DNA of 64,000 nt from Desmospora activa DSM 45169. Lineage in GTDB: Bacteria; Bacillota; Bacilli; Thermoactinomycetales; DSM-45169. Both the position numbers and the translations under genes were made by a program. Under the pieces are notes generated by a model. It saw only the letters and a program-made list of their open reading frames with translations, was not told where the DNA came from and did no database searches. The stretch is from assembly GCF_003046315.1 (NCBI RefSeq), contig NZ_PZZP01000001.1, positions 1,736,001 to 1,800,000 of the forward strand. Direction: 5' to 3'. Below, piece after piece: positions 1 through 9,385 of the stretch. How positions within the stretch are numbered: position 1 is the first letter of the stretch; every line of letters begins with the position of its first letter.

Positions 1-115
1 TCCAGGCTGTTGACGAACCGGCCCGCTATTATAGGCGGTATCCCGGTGCTACTTGGAAATGTCGGTTTAATCTTGTAATCAATCCGTGCAAACGGAAAGA
101 TCAGTTGCCGCCTCG
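1..115. other. window edge, no recognisable gene
   Basis: This stretch lies downstream of rpoZ. In Bacillus coaBC would follow on the minus strand, but no minus-strand start or CoaBC-like N-terminus is visible. A plus-strand frame is open from base 1 to a TAA at 76-78 and would give 25 residues with a hydrophobic end (GGIPVLLGNVGLIL). It could be the tail of a convergent gene or chance. Confidence 0.3.
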
Positions 116-322
116 TTACCTTTTCGGTGCTTCCACCGGTGGCGGTACCAGTTCGCCAGACATAATCTCCTCTAGCGCAATCCCGACATTTTTATTGGAC
201 TTCGCTTCTAGATTCGTCGTCGCGCCGTCCAACAGATTGCGGGCTCGTTTTGCCGCCACGATCACCAACGTGTATTTGCTGTCCGCTTTGGACATCAGCT
301 TATCAATGGATGGGTACAACAT
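116..322 (-). CDS. rpoZ: DNA-directed RNA polymerase omega subunit
   Basis: This is the small omega subunit that helps RNA polymerase assemble and stay stable. The 68-residue protein starts MLYPSID and carries the family signature around residues 17-30 ([14 protein letters not shown]), followed by the omega pattern NVGIALEEI near residues 44-52 and a Pro-rich tail. Length is normal for Bacilli (about 67). The ATG overlaps the TAA of gmk as TAATG, so translational coupling is expected. It is the last gene of the yicC-remA-gmk-rpoZ operon visible here. Confidence 0.95.
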   Translation of the reverse strand: MLYPSIDKLMSKADSKYTLVIVAAKRARNLLDGATTNLEAKSNKNVGIALEEIMSGELVPPPVEAPKR

Positions 323-945
323 TATAATCCCTCCAGCCAGTCAGGTTGATCTTGAAATAATCGTTCCCGCTTTAGATGTTCCGCCATCAGAATGGAACGG
401 ATGCGATCACAGGCAGCATCCACCTGATCATTGACCACGACATAATCGTAGTTATGGATCTGCGCCAACTCCTCGCGCGCGGCTTGCAGCCGTTCCCACA
501 ATACCTCATCCGTCTCAGTTCCACGTTCTTTTAAACGGTTCCGCAGCTCCTTCATCGAAGGAGGCAGAAGAAAGATAAACACCCCTTGCGGAAAACGCTC
601 CTTTACTTGTTTCGCCCCTTGGACCTCAATCTCCAGGAGAACGTCTTTGCCGTTATGCAACTGTTCTTCTACAAAACCCCGTGGAGTACCATAATAATTA
701 TCAACAAACCGAGCCCATTCCAACAGTTCTCCCTGATGAATCATTCTTTCAAACTCTTCTTTTGTTTGAAAGAAGTAGTTGACACCATCCCTCTCCCCTT
801 CACGAGGCTGACGAGTGGTAGCTGAAACGGAATACACCAGTTCAGGCAAACACTTTCTGAGAGAGGCACAAACGGTTCCCTTACCTGCTCCGGAAGGGCC
901 GGAAAGTACAATTAATAATCCTTTACTCTTCAACTCTTTCTCCAT
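322..945 (-). CDS. gmk: guanylate kinase
   Basis: It phosphorylates GMP to GDP with ATP in the cytoplasm. The chosen ATG at 945 (MEKELKSKG) is preceded by AAAGGGAG and gives 207 residues, the usual length; the frame stays open further upstream but without a better site. A P-loop GPSGAGKGT follows the first ten residues. The GMP-binding segment [20 protein letters not shown] and the lid region ([17 protein letters not shown]) are intact. Neighbours remA upstream and rpoZ downstream match the Bacillus order. Confidence 0.95.
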   Translation of the reverse strand: MEKELKSKGLLIVLSGPSGAGKGTVCASLRKCLPELVYSVSATTRQPREGERDGVNYFFQTKEEFERMIHQGELLEWARFVDNYYGTPRGFVEEQLHNGKDVLLEIEVQGAKQVKERFPQGVFIFLLPPSMKELRNRLKERGTETDEVLWERLQAAREELAQIHNYDYVVVNDQVDAACDRIRSILMAEHLKRERLFQDQPDWLEGL

Positions 946-961
946 ATAGCTCCCTTTCTGT

Positions 962-1228
962 TTAATCCACCATCTCTTCCGAAGAATCTTTGTTGGCCAA
1001 GCGCTGAGCAACGGTCTCCGGCTGCACGGCGGACAAAATCACATGATCACTGTCAGTAATGATCACAGCACGGGTCCGACGTCCATAAGTGGCGTCGATT
1101 AAAACTCCCCGATCTCTGGCTTCGGTGATAATCCGTTTGATCGGTGCCGAATCCGGGCTGACGATGGAGATGATTCGGTTGGCGGATACGATGTTGCCAA
1201 AGCCGATATTGATCAACTTGATACTCAA
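962..1228 (-). CDS. remA: extracellular matrix regulator RemA (DUF370)
   Basis: RemA is a small DNA-binding protein that activates biofilm matrix and osmoprotection genes in Bacillus subtilis. The core [20 protein letters not shown] and the C-terminal [19 protein letters not shown] are near-identical to the family. I chose the TTG at 1228 because GAGGAGG lies six bases upstream and the resulting 88 residues fit the family (89 in B. subtilis); another TTG at 1249 would add seven residues that contain the ribosome binding site itself. It sits between yicC and gmk as in Bacillus. Confidence 0.93.
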   Translation of the reverse strand: MSIKLINIGFGNIVSANRIISIVSPDSAPIKRIITEARDRGVLIDATYGRRTRAVIITDSDHVILSAVQPETVAQRLANKDSSEEMVD

Positions 1229-1288
1229 CGGAGTACCTCCTCGCTTCAACTGGTCAAATCATAACCTATTTATCCTATTATAACCTGT

Positions 1289-2179
1289 CTACTCGATGTT
1301 TTGCACTTGTTCCCTCATTTTTTCCAGTTCACTCTTGCATTCCACCACGAGACTTCCGATTTGGGCATCGTGCGCTTTTGATCCGATTGTGTTTACTTCC
1401 CGATTCATCTCCTGTATCAGAAAATCCAACCGGCGCCCCACTGCATCTCGTCGATGGATCGATTCCCGGAATTGGCTGAGGTGACTGTTTAGGCGTGTCA
1501 ATTCTTCGGCGATATCCGCCCGCTCGGCAAAGACGGCCGCTTCTGCCAAAATCCGATCCTGATCCAAAACAGCGGTATCGAGAAACTCCGATAGCCGTTC
1601 TTGCAATCGTTCTCGGTAGTGTGTCACCACATAGGGAACGCGTTCTTTCATCGCCTGCGTCAGTTGTTCCAGGTTCTCGAGGCGGATAAGCAGGTCGTCC
1701 GCTAGGGATTCTCCTTCTTTTTTACGCATCGTAAGTAAGGATTGCACTGCTGATTCCACCATTTCCAACAGCGGCTGACGGAACTCTTCTGGCTGCACAC
1801 GCGCTTCCGCCATCTGCAATACATGGGGATGATGCAACAGATCTGCCAAGGTGATGGAATGTGTAAAGCCGTAGCGCTCCTGCAGCAATCGCGCTGCCTG
1901 CATCAAATGATCCGCCAACTCCCAATCCACATCCAACTCTCGTCGTGAAGCCGGTTCGCCTTCCACCGTCAGCACAACATTCACCTTGCCCCGCTTCAGA
2001 TGACGACGGAGAACCGATTTCACTTCCTCTTCCATCACTCCCCAACCGGCCGGCATACGGATCGTCATCTCCAAAAAACGGTGGTTGACCGAACGAATCT
2101 CCGTATGGAACTGCACTCCTGTCACTTCGCAGTCGCCTTGACCATATCCTGTCATACTTTGAATGGTTGGTTTCATCAT
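1289..2179 (-). CDS. yicC: YicC/YloC-family endoribonuclease
   Basis: YicC-like proteins are cytoplasmic endoribonucleases linked to stationary phase and small-RNA turnover. The 296-residue protein has the N-terminal family signature (SMTGYGQG, then EIRSVNHRFLEM) and the conserved C-terminal domain (RRLDFLIQEMNREVNTIGSKA, ending CKSELEKMREQVQNIE). Two adjacent ATGs at 2179 and 2176 could both start it; the ribosome binding site (GGGAA) is weak. It leads the yicC-remA-gmk-rpoZ operon. In B. subtilis the ortholog yloC directly follows yloB, which here lies 31 kb away at 32.9-35.6 kb. Confidence 0.92.
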   Translation of the reverse strand: MMKPTIQSMTGYGQGDCEVTGVQFHTEIRSVNHRFLEMTIRMPAGWGVMEEEVKSVLRRHLKRGKVNVVLTVEGEPASRRELDVDWELADHLMQAARLLQERYGFTHSITLADLLHHPHVLQMAEARVQPEEFRQPLLEMVESAVQSLLTMRKKEGESLADDLLIRLENLEQLTQAMKERVPYVVTHYRERLQERLSEFLDTAVLDQDRILAEAAVFAERADIAEELTRLNSHLSQFRESIHRRDAVGRRLDFLIQEMNREVNTIGSKAHDAQIGSLVVECKSELEKMREQVQNIE

Positions 2180-2437
2180 GTTCCCATTCTAAACTAATTT
2201 ACATAGTAGATAAACCGGAACCGGCTTTTTCAATAAAAAAGTGTCTACTTTTTACCCAGTACAACACGCAATATCGCTTGGTTTTTTCATTGATATCTTC
2301 CATTTTACGGTGAAAAATAGGAATCTATATATAAAAATTGAACTAAAATCTTCAAACAAGTAGATAAAAAGTGGGCAACTCCTGTACAATCATCATAAAA
2401 AAGCTTGAAATTTATTATGGTAGGAGGCGCACTCATT

Positions 2438-2866
2438 TTGACTGAACAAACCTATTCCGATCAGTCCATTTCTACTCCTAATCAACATCATCACGCGGTT
2501 CAGCTAGTGGCCAACGCGCTGGTCAGAAAAGGATATCAAGTTCAAGCCCATCACATTGATTGGCCCGACGGCTCACCTCGGGTGGCGATCGAAGGGTATA
2601 AGCCGGATCTGATGGCTTTTCGCGAATCCAAAGTAATATTTGTACAAGTGGAAACCTGTTCCACCTACCGAAGTTCAAAAGTGGGCCATCCCTTATCGTT
2701 ATTCAGCCAAAAGGGAACCGCCTGGATTATCATCCCATTCCACTGCGGAAACAGAGACAATCCCCTCCTTTACATGCGTGAAGCGCTGCGGGATTGGGGC
2801 TTGTCCGGAGTTAAAATCGGCACCTATAATCCGGAATCCGGCCAGGTAGATCTGCCAAAGGAATAA
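2438..2866 (+). CDS. hypothetical protein, possible restriction-endonuclease-like fold
   Basis: I do not recognise this protein. The TTG at 2438 has AGGAGG ten bases upstream; an ATG at 2417 is an alternative start. About 142 residues follow. A segment PDLMAF...KVIFVQVET recalls the PD-(D/E)XK nuclease core, but the usual lysine is replaced by threonine, so catalysis is doubtful. A histidine-rich patch (HHHAVQLV) sits near the N-terminus and a hydrophobic strand (TAWIIIPFHC) in the second half. It is a single gene, divergent from yicC and convergent with glpD, closed by a strong terminator. Confidence 0.6.
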   Translation: MTEQTYSDQSISTPNQHHHAVQLVANALVRKGYQVQAHHIDWPDGSPRVAIEGYKPDLMAFRESKVIFVQVETCSTYRSSKVGHPLSLFSQKGTAWIIIPFHCGNRDNPLLYMREALRDWGLSGVKIGTYNPESGQVDLPKE

Positions 2867-2876
2867 GATAAGGAAA

Positions 2877-2904
2877 GCACCCGCTTTAACGGCGGGTGCC
2901 TTTT
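2877..2904 (+). terminator. rho-independent terminator
   Basis: GCACCCGC (2877-2884) pairs with GCGGGTGC (2892-2899) around a 7-base loop and is followed by TTTT. It ends the preceding plus-strand gene. The last bases overlap the glpD stop codon coming from the other strand. Confidence 0.85.
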
Positions 2905-4531
2905 ATATTGACGGGTGGGTAAGGGTTTGTTCGTTTGCTAATTCTTTCAACTCCTGTTGTTTCTGCTCCTCATCCCATCCCAACCGTTCAGACATTTGTT
3001 TTACTACATCGGGAGCAATCGTTTGAAAGTGGTTGCGATCAAAGTAGAGACTCCCTGAACGTCGAATCAACACATCGCTTGGATATACTGCCATTTCTTC
3101 TTCAATCGCAAAATCGACCTCAGCCTGAATCAACCTGTTCATCTGGCGATTCGCCCGTTCCCATACGTTTTCGATCTGGAGGCCGTAACGATGGATCAAC
3201 GCTTCTGCTGATTGCGCCTCCATACCAACCTCAGTTAAACGCCTTTTCCACTCATCGCGAAAGTGAAGAAAGCCTTCACCACCCAAGCTCCCGCCACTAA
3301 TCAGCTCTACCTGATCCGTGCGGCAGGGTCTAATCATATCCCCATCGGCATCCCGTAAGCGCTCACTCACTAAGTCCACCACCCGTTCCGCCATCTTACG
3401 AAAGCCGGTCAGTTTCCCCCCGGCGATGGTAATTAAGCCGGATGGAGACTGAAATATCTCATCCTTACGCGATAGTTCGGAAGGGCTTTTTCCCTCTTCA
3501 TGGATAAGCGGTCGCAGCCCAGCCCAGCCGGATTCCACATCTTCCACTTTTAAGTCCACTGTGGGGAATACATCATTGACTCCCTGTAACAGATAGTCCC
3601 GATCGTTCACCGTCATTGTCGGTTCATCAATCGATCCATCATAATCCGTATCCGTCGTCCCTACATAAGTAACCCGTCCACGGGGAATGGCAAACACCAT
3701 GCGACCGTCCGGTATATCGAAATAAACCGGTTGGCGTAATGGAAAGCGCTCATACGGAACCACTAAATGGACACCTTTTGTCAGATGGAGACGTTTCCCT
3801 TGCAGCGAACCGTCTTTTTTCCGCAACTCATCCGCCCAAGGTCCGGTAGCATTCACCACTTCCCGTGCTAAGATATCACGGGTTTCCCCACTGACTCGAT
3901 CCCGTACTTTTGCACCGACCACCCGACCGTCCTCATAAAGAAAAGAGACGGCTTCCGCGTAGTTCACTGCTTTGGCACCATAGGTGAAAGCGGTTTTCAT
4001 CACTTCCAGGGTGAGACGCGCATCATCGGTTCGATACTCCACATAGAGACCAGCGCCTTGCAGCCCTTTCTCTGTCAATAACGGTTCCCGCTCCATCGTT
4101 TCCTGTCGGGAAAGCATACGGCGCCGTTCTTCCTTTTTCACCCCAGCCAAGCGGTCATATACCCATAAACCGACAGAGGAAGCCAACTTCCCGTAAGTTC
4201 CCCCTTGATAGAGCGGTAACAACATCGGCGCAGGGATCACGAGATGAGGGGCCCGTTCATACAGCAACGCCCGCTCCCGTCCCACTTCTCTTACCAGATT
4301 GATTTCCAGTTGCTTTAAATAGCGCAATCCACCGTGAATCAATTTGGTGGAGCGACTGCTGGTGCCTTCGCCAAAATCCCCTTTTTCCACCAACCCGACG
4401 GTAAGACCACGACAGGCCGCGTCCCAGGCGATTCCGGCACCAGTGATCCCTCCCCCTATCACCAGCAAATCCAATGTTTCCCATGCCATTTCATCCAATA
4501 ACCCTTGACGATCGAAAGCTGAAAAATTCAT
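2903..4531 (-). CDS. glpD: FAD-dependent glycerol-3-phosphate dehydrogenase
   Basis: It oxidises glycerol-3-phosphate to dihydroxyacetone phosphate at the membrane and passes electrons to quinone. The 542-residue protein has the FAD dinucleotide motif GGGITGAGIA near residues 26-35, then GTSSRSTKLIHGGLRYL, the WAGLRPLI segment and a C-terminal DAO_C domain, all as in Bacillus GlpD. The ATG at 4531 matches the Bacillus N-terminus but has no Shine-Dalgarno sequence; it overlaps the TGA of a 30-codon upstream reading frame as ATGA, which suggests coupled translation. It acts with glpF and glpK just upstream on the same strand. Confidence 0.95.
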   Translation of the reverse strand: MNFSAFDRQGLLDEMAWETLDLLVIGGGITGAGIAWDAACRGLTVGLVEKGDFGEGTSSRSTKLIHGGLRYLKQLEINLVREVGRERALLYERAPHLVIPAPMLLPLYQGGTYGKLASSVGLWVYDRLAGVKKEERRRMLSRQETMEREPLLTEKGLQGAGLYVEYRTDDARLTLEVMKTAFTYGAKAVNYAEAVSFLYEDGRVVGAKVRDRVSGETRDILAREVVNATGPWADELRKKDGSLQGKRLHLTKGVHLVVPYERFPLRQPVYFDIPDGRMVFAIPRGRVTYVGTTDTDYDGSIDEPTMTVNDRDYLLQGVNDVFPTVDLKVEDVESGWAGLRPLIHEEGKSPSELSRKDEIFQSPSGLITIAGGKLTGFRKMAERVVDLVSERLRDADGDMIRPCRTDQVELISGGSLGGEGFLHFRDEWKRRLTEVGMEAQSAEALIHRYGLQIENVWERANRQMNRLIQAEVDFAIEEEMAVYPSDVLIRRSGSLYFDRNHFQTIAPDVVKQMSERLGWDEEQKQQELKELANEQTLTHPSI

Positions 4532-4620
4532 AAGAATTGCCGACAGGAGACTGTCCCACTCTTTGGCGTAGAGAAATATCGAGTTGCTTCGTATCCCCCT
4601 TGGTGGGATGTTTCGCTCAA
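4528..4620 (-). CDS. putative glpD leader peptide
   Basis: This is a 30-codon reading frame starting with TTG at 4620, nine bases after AGGAG (4630-4634), and ending in a TGA that overlaps the glpD ATG. The peptide (LSETSHQGGY...SCRQFL) resembles nothing I know. Because glpD lacks its own ribosome binding site, reading through this frame could deliver ribosomes to glpD. The Shine-Dalgarno sequence lies inside one arm of the inverted repeat 4541-4550/4629-4638. Existence as a translated gene is inferred only from position. Confidence 0.4.
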   Translation of the reverse strand: MSETSHQGGYEATRYFSTPKSGTVSCRQFL

Positions 4621-4638
4621 CACTTTTTTCTCCTGTCG
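4541..4638 (-). promoter_or_regulatory. inverted repeat in the glpD leader
   Basis: In mRNA sense CGACAGGAGA (4638-4629) is perfectly complementary to TCTCCTGTCG (4550-4541), with 78 bases between. The first arm carries the Shine-Dalgarno sequence of the leader frame and the second arm lies ten bases before the glpD ATG. Pairing would hide the ribosome binding site. In B. subtilis glpD is controlled in its leader by the antiterminator GlpP; whether this is related is unknown. Confidence 0.5.
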
Positions 4639-4828
4639 TTCCTCCTTTCTAAACGGAGTATCAAATGTATTTACCGAAAGAAAATAGTGGGAGAAAACCG
4701 TTGAATACCTTGTATGAAGGTGACTACCTTTACACTCCTTGGCTTGATTGCTTTTGATCCGGATTCCATCGCTCACAATTATTGACCCTACCGCATCAGA
4801 ATCGCGGCGATCACCCATGGTTAAATGG
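4639..4828 (-). promoter_or_regulatory. glpK-glpD spacer, upstream part
   Basis: This AT-richer stretch must hold the glpD promoter if the hairpin at 4829-4874 ends glpK transcription. I cannot name clear -35/-10 boxes. In minus sense it contains AAGGTAGTCACCTT, a small hairpin, and GTATTCAACGGT (4708-4697), a 12-mer that recurs between glpF and glpK at 6637-6626. No gene is recognisable in it. Confidence 0.3.
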
Positions 4829-4874
4829 AAAAAGAATCCCCCACCGACTGAAGAACTGCCTGGGCGAGGGACTC
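4829..4874 (-). terminator. probable glpK terminator
   Basis: In minus sense GAGTCCC (4874-4868) pairs with GGGATTC (4840-4834), with one mismatch and some inner pairs, followed by TTTTT (4833-4829). It lies about 120 bases after the glpK stop. Confidence 0.55.
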
Positions 4875-4996
4875 TCTTTTCATCTCCAGTCCCATATTTA
4901 CTCTTTGCGTTTACCAATTATGATTTACCCTGATGATTTCACCATCAAACCCTCATCATCGAGCAACAATCCCCTGTGTTTATGCATGGGAAGTGG

Positions 4997-6529
<1,533 letters not shown>

Positions 6530-6625
6530 TTATGTGTAATGTACCAATCCATGCGGAGCGCAATTCCCTGTTACCGCTTTCAATCTCACTCTATCATGCC
6601 ATCCGTCACAACAAAATACCGGAAC

Positions 6626-6637
6626 ACCGTTGAATAC
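6626..6637 (-). promoter_or_regulatory. 12-mer shared with the glpD leader
   Basis: In minus sense GTATTCAACGGT lies just after the glpF stop, within the small palindrome TTGAATCCGTATTCAA, and recurs exactly in the glpD leader (4697-4708). The 133-base glpF-glpK spacer holds no other feature I can name. Confidence 0.3.
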
Positions 6638-6641
6638 GGAT

Positions 6642-7469
6642 TCAAGAAGCGGGAGAATGAGATTTCTCTTGGCTCGCATCTTCCTGTTCCGACTTTTGCA
6701 GATAGCGCCGTACACCAAAATCATACACCAACGCTCCAAACAATCCGCCTAAAATGGGAGCAATCAGCGGCACCCAAACATAGGAATCCGGGGCAGGTAA
6801 TGCAACTGCGTCCCATCCGGCTATCCATGCAAACAGTTTCGGTCCAAAATCGCGGGCTGGATTAAGGGCAAAGCCTGTCAGATTGCCGAAGGAACCGCCA
6901 ATCATGGCAACAGTTAAGCCGATGATAAACGGGCCTACATTTTTTAACGGCACAAACAGCGGATTGCGCTCATCCACCACAGCCAAAATCACGATCAACA
7001 ACAGAGCGGTAATGGCAAACTCCACAAAAAAAGCATCCACATTCGTTAAGAACGGTGCTGGGTAGGTGGAGAATATGCCCGCAGTGGCAACGCTTTCTGC
7101 TGATCCCCGCACCAGGCTTTCCGCGCTCTCATAATGGATAAACGCTTTGTTGTAAAGCCCGTACACCACGGCAGCACCGCTAAAGGCCCCGGCCATCTGC
7201 GCTGTGATGTAGGGGGCTACCTTTCCCCAGGGAAAGCCCCGAAATACAGCCATTGTAATGGTGACTGCAGGATTGATATGTGTACCGCTGACCGCCCCAG
7301 TCACATAAATCGCCATCGTCACCGCCAAGCCCCAGATCAGGGACAGTTCCCACTGACCCAACGCTACATCGTTGAGAACCAATCCAGCTACTGTACCACA
7401 TCCGACGAAAATCAGGATAAAGGTACCCAGATATTCAGACACACATTCTCCCCATAGCTGCTTCTGCAC
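6642..7469 (-). CDS. glpF: glycerol uptake facilitator (aquaglyceroporin)
   Basis: It is a MIP-family channel for passive glycerol entry through the cell membrane. Both NPA boxes are present (THINPAVTI and GFALNPARDFGP); the aspartate after the second NPA-R is typical of glycerol channels. Six membrane segments are evident, with a charged cytoplasmic tail. A GTG at 7469 has AGGAG ten bases upstream; another GTG at 7478 is only one base from it and less likely. The length, about 275 residues, is normal. It precedes glpK and follows the sugar permease gene by 54 bases, so it may share transcript with the ABC genes. Confidence 0.93.
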   Translation of the reverse strand: MQKQLWGECVSEYLGTFILIFVGCGTVAGLVLNDVALGQWELSLIWGLAVTMAIYVTGAVSGTHINPAVTITMAVFRGFPWGKVAPYITAQMAGAFSGAAVVYGLYNKAFIHYESAESLVRGSAESVATAGIFSTYPAPFLTNVDAFFVEFAITALLLIVILAVVDERNPLFVPLKNVGPFIIGLTVAMIGGSFGNLTGFALNPARDFGPKLFAWIAGWDAVALPAPDSYVWVPLIAPILGGLFGALVYDFGVRRYLQKSEQEDASQEKSHSPAS

Positions 7470-7523
7470 ATCATTCACACTCCTCTCGATTGGTCACTAA
7501 TAACCTTCTTTTCATCTCTGACA

Positions 7524-8342
7524 CTATCCTTTGAGCGAACCAGCCAACAACCCGCGAATAAAATACCGCCCCAACAGCAGATAGACAATTAAAGTAGGCA
7601 AGGCTGCCAACAAAGCCCCCGCCATCTGGATATTCCACTGAACGATTTGGCTGCCGGATAAATTTTGCAAGGCGACCATCACCGGGTGCTGGGAGGAGGT
7701 GGTTAAGGTGACGGCAAACAAAAACTCGTTCCACACCTGGGTAAATTGCCAGATGCCTACCACCACAAATCCCGGCAAAGACAACGGCAGCAAAATACGA
7801 CAATAAATACCGCCAAAACCGGCTCCATCCACTTGGGCCGCTTCCAAGATCTCATCGGGAATGCCGGCGTAATAATTGCGAAAGATCAAGGTGGTAATCG
7901 GAATCCCGTATACCACGTGAACCAGTATCAAGCCCGGGAGGCTGTTGTATAGATTGATTGTTTGCAAAAACTGAATCAACGGGATGAGAATGCTTTGATA
8001 AGGAATAAACATGCCAAACAGAATCAAGGTAAACAACGTGTCCGCTCCACGAAACCGCCATTTGGAAAAGATGTAGCCGTTAAGGGAGCCCAACAGCGCC
8101 GATAGGAGGGTGGCAGCTGTCGCCAGGTACAAGCTGTTGAGGAGATGGGGCGCCAATCGTTCCCACGCAGTGCTGTAGCTTTCCCATTGCATTGTAGCGG
8201 GCCATTCCCACATACGATTGAGTGTCGCTTCCTCCAACCCCTTCAAACTGGTAGCCACCATCACATAGAGCGGAATGAGGAAAAAGAGAGCAGCCAACAT
8301 CAATAACAGATAAATCACGATGCGACCAGGACGCGCCATCAT
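7524..8342 (-). CDS. sugar ABC transporter permease (MalG/GlcG type)
   Basis: It is the second membrane permease of a CUT1-type sugar importer. Six hydrophobic segments are visible and the EAA loop reads [20 protein letters not shown], the contact site for the ATPase. The ATG at 8342 overlaps the TGA of the partner permease as ATGA. No ATPase gene lies in the cluster, as is usual for Bacilli that share one MsmX-type ATPase. Its binding protein (9386-10648) is of the glucose/galactose type and the galTKE genes follow upstream, so glucose or galactose is the inferred substrate. Confidence 0.9.
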   Translation of the reverse strand: MMARPGRIVIYLLLMLAALFFLIPLYVMVATSLKGLEEATLNRMWEWPATMQWESYSTAWERLAPHLLNSLYLATAATLLSALLGSLNGYIFSKWRFRGADTLFTLILFGMFIPYQSILIPLIQFLQTINLYNSLPGLILVHVVYGIPITTLIFRNYYAGIPDEILEAAQVDGAGFGGIYCRILLPLSLPGFVVVGIWQFTQVWNEFLFAVTLTTSSQHPVMVALQNLSGSQIVQWNIQMAGALLAALPTLIVYLLLGRYFIRGLLAGSLKG

Positions 8343-9298
8343 CCTCTCTCCTCCCTTCTCATCTGGCTGACCAGATAGGGGACGATCAGGATGCTGACCA
8401 ACACCAGCATAATAACCGCAATCGATGCCCCTTGGGCATAATGGTTTCCGCGAAAGGTGGTCTCAAACATAAACACACCGGGAACATCCGTGACAAAATT
8501 GGCACCGGGTCCCGTCATCGCTACCACCAGATCAAAAATTTTGAGGGAGATATGCCCCAAAATAATAACCACACTCCAGGTAATGGGATGAAGCTGCGGC
8601 AGAATCACACGGCGCCAGATCTGCCACTCCCCCGCCCCATCCACACGGGCGGCCTCGCGCAACGTATCCGGAATCCCCCGCAAACCCGCCAGATACATGG
8701 CCATGGTAAAGCCGGAGAGCTGCCATACCGCCGCCACCACCACCGCAATCAAAGCGATGGGAATCCCGACCTGAATCGCCCCCCATTCCCACCCCGGAAT
8801 AATGCGGGTGTCTACATACCAAACCGGGAGATCCGTCCATCCGAGGCGATCCAGCCACAGATTGATACCGGTGGAGGGATTAAAAATCCACTGCCACACC
8901 ACTCCGGTAACGATAAAAGAGAGCGCCATCGGAAAAATGAACAGGTTGCGGAAAAAGGTTTCGCCCCGAATCCGTTGATCCAGGAGAACAGCCAAAGCTA
9001 AGCCAATACTAAGGCAAGCGACAATAAACAACAATGTAAATACCACTGTGTTGCGCAAATCCGATTGAAAGCGAAAATCTTGAAACAATGCGACATAATT
9101 TTGCAGACCAACCCAACTAAAATCAGGAACCAACGAATTCCAACCAGTCAATGAGACATAACCGGTCCAACCGATAAACCCATATACAAATACCGCCACT
9201 GCCACTAAAGTGGGTAGCAGAAACAAAAAGGCCTTCCATCTGTCGTCCAGCGAGCGGGCGCTAAGCTTACTCTTCTCTGTTCGTGTGGAATCTTGCAT
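8339..9298 (-). CDS. sugar ABC transporter permease (MalF/GlcF type)
   Basis: It is the first permease of the same importer. The N-terminus is cytoplasmic and charged ([16 protein letters not shown]), followed by six membrane segments; the EAA loop reads [20 protein letters not shown]. Length, 319 residues, fits CUT1 permeases. The ATG at 9298 has GAGGGGG upstream. It overlaps the next permease by four bases and follows the binding-protein gene across a hairpin, the usual arrangement binding protein-permease-permease. Confidence 0.9.
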   Translation of the reverse strand: MQDSTRTEKSKLSARSLDDRWKAFLFLLPTLVAVAVFVYGFIGWTGYVSLTGWNSLVPDFSWVGLQNYVALFQDFRFQSDLRNTVVFTLLFIVACLSIGLALAVLLDQRIRGETFFRNLFIFPMALSFIVTGVVWQWIFNPSTGINLWLDRLGWTDLPVWYVDTRIIPGWEWGAIQVGIPIALIAVVVAAVWQLSGFTMAMYLAGLRGIPDTLREAARVDGAGEWQIWRRVILPQLHPITWSVVIILGHISLKIFDLVVAMTGPGANFVTDVPGVFMFETTFRGNHYAQGASIAVIMLVLVSILIVPYLVSQMRREERG

Positions 9299-9321
9299 CC
9301 ATCAACCCCCTCGATAGAGAC

Positions 9322-9346
9322 GGGCGGCGTCAAGGCCGCCCTTTTT
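9322..9346. terminator. intercistronic hairpin behind the binding-protein gene
   Basis: GGGCGGC (9322-9328) pairs with GCCGCCC (9335-9341). The T run lies on the plus side (9342-9346), so for the minus-strand operon it is more likely an mRNA stabiliser or partial attenuator that keeps the binding protein in excess over the permeases. Confidence 0.6.
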
Positions 9347-9385
9347 GCACTATGACCAACCCGAGTCATACAGATCCGCAACCCC

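Noticed and set aside
2207-2371. GTAGATAAA-type short repeats in the yicC upstream spacer as operators
   Set aside because: The copies differ in length and spacing and share little more than an A-rich core.
4621-4917. N-terminal extension of the glpD leader frame, 129 codons in total
   Set aside because: The upstream part runs through the probable glpK terminator and promoter area and has no ribosome binding site; only the last 30 codons have a usable start.
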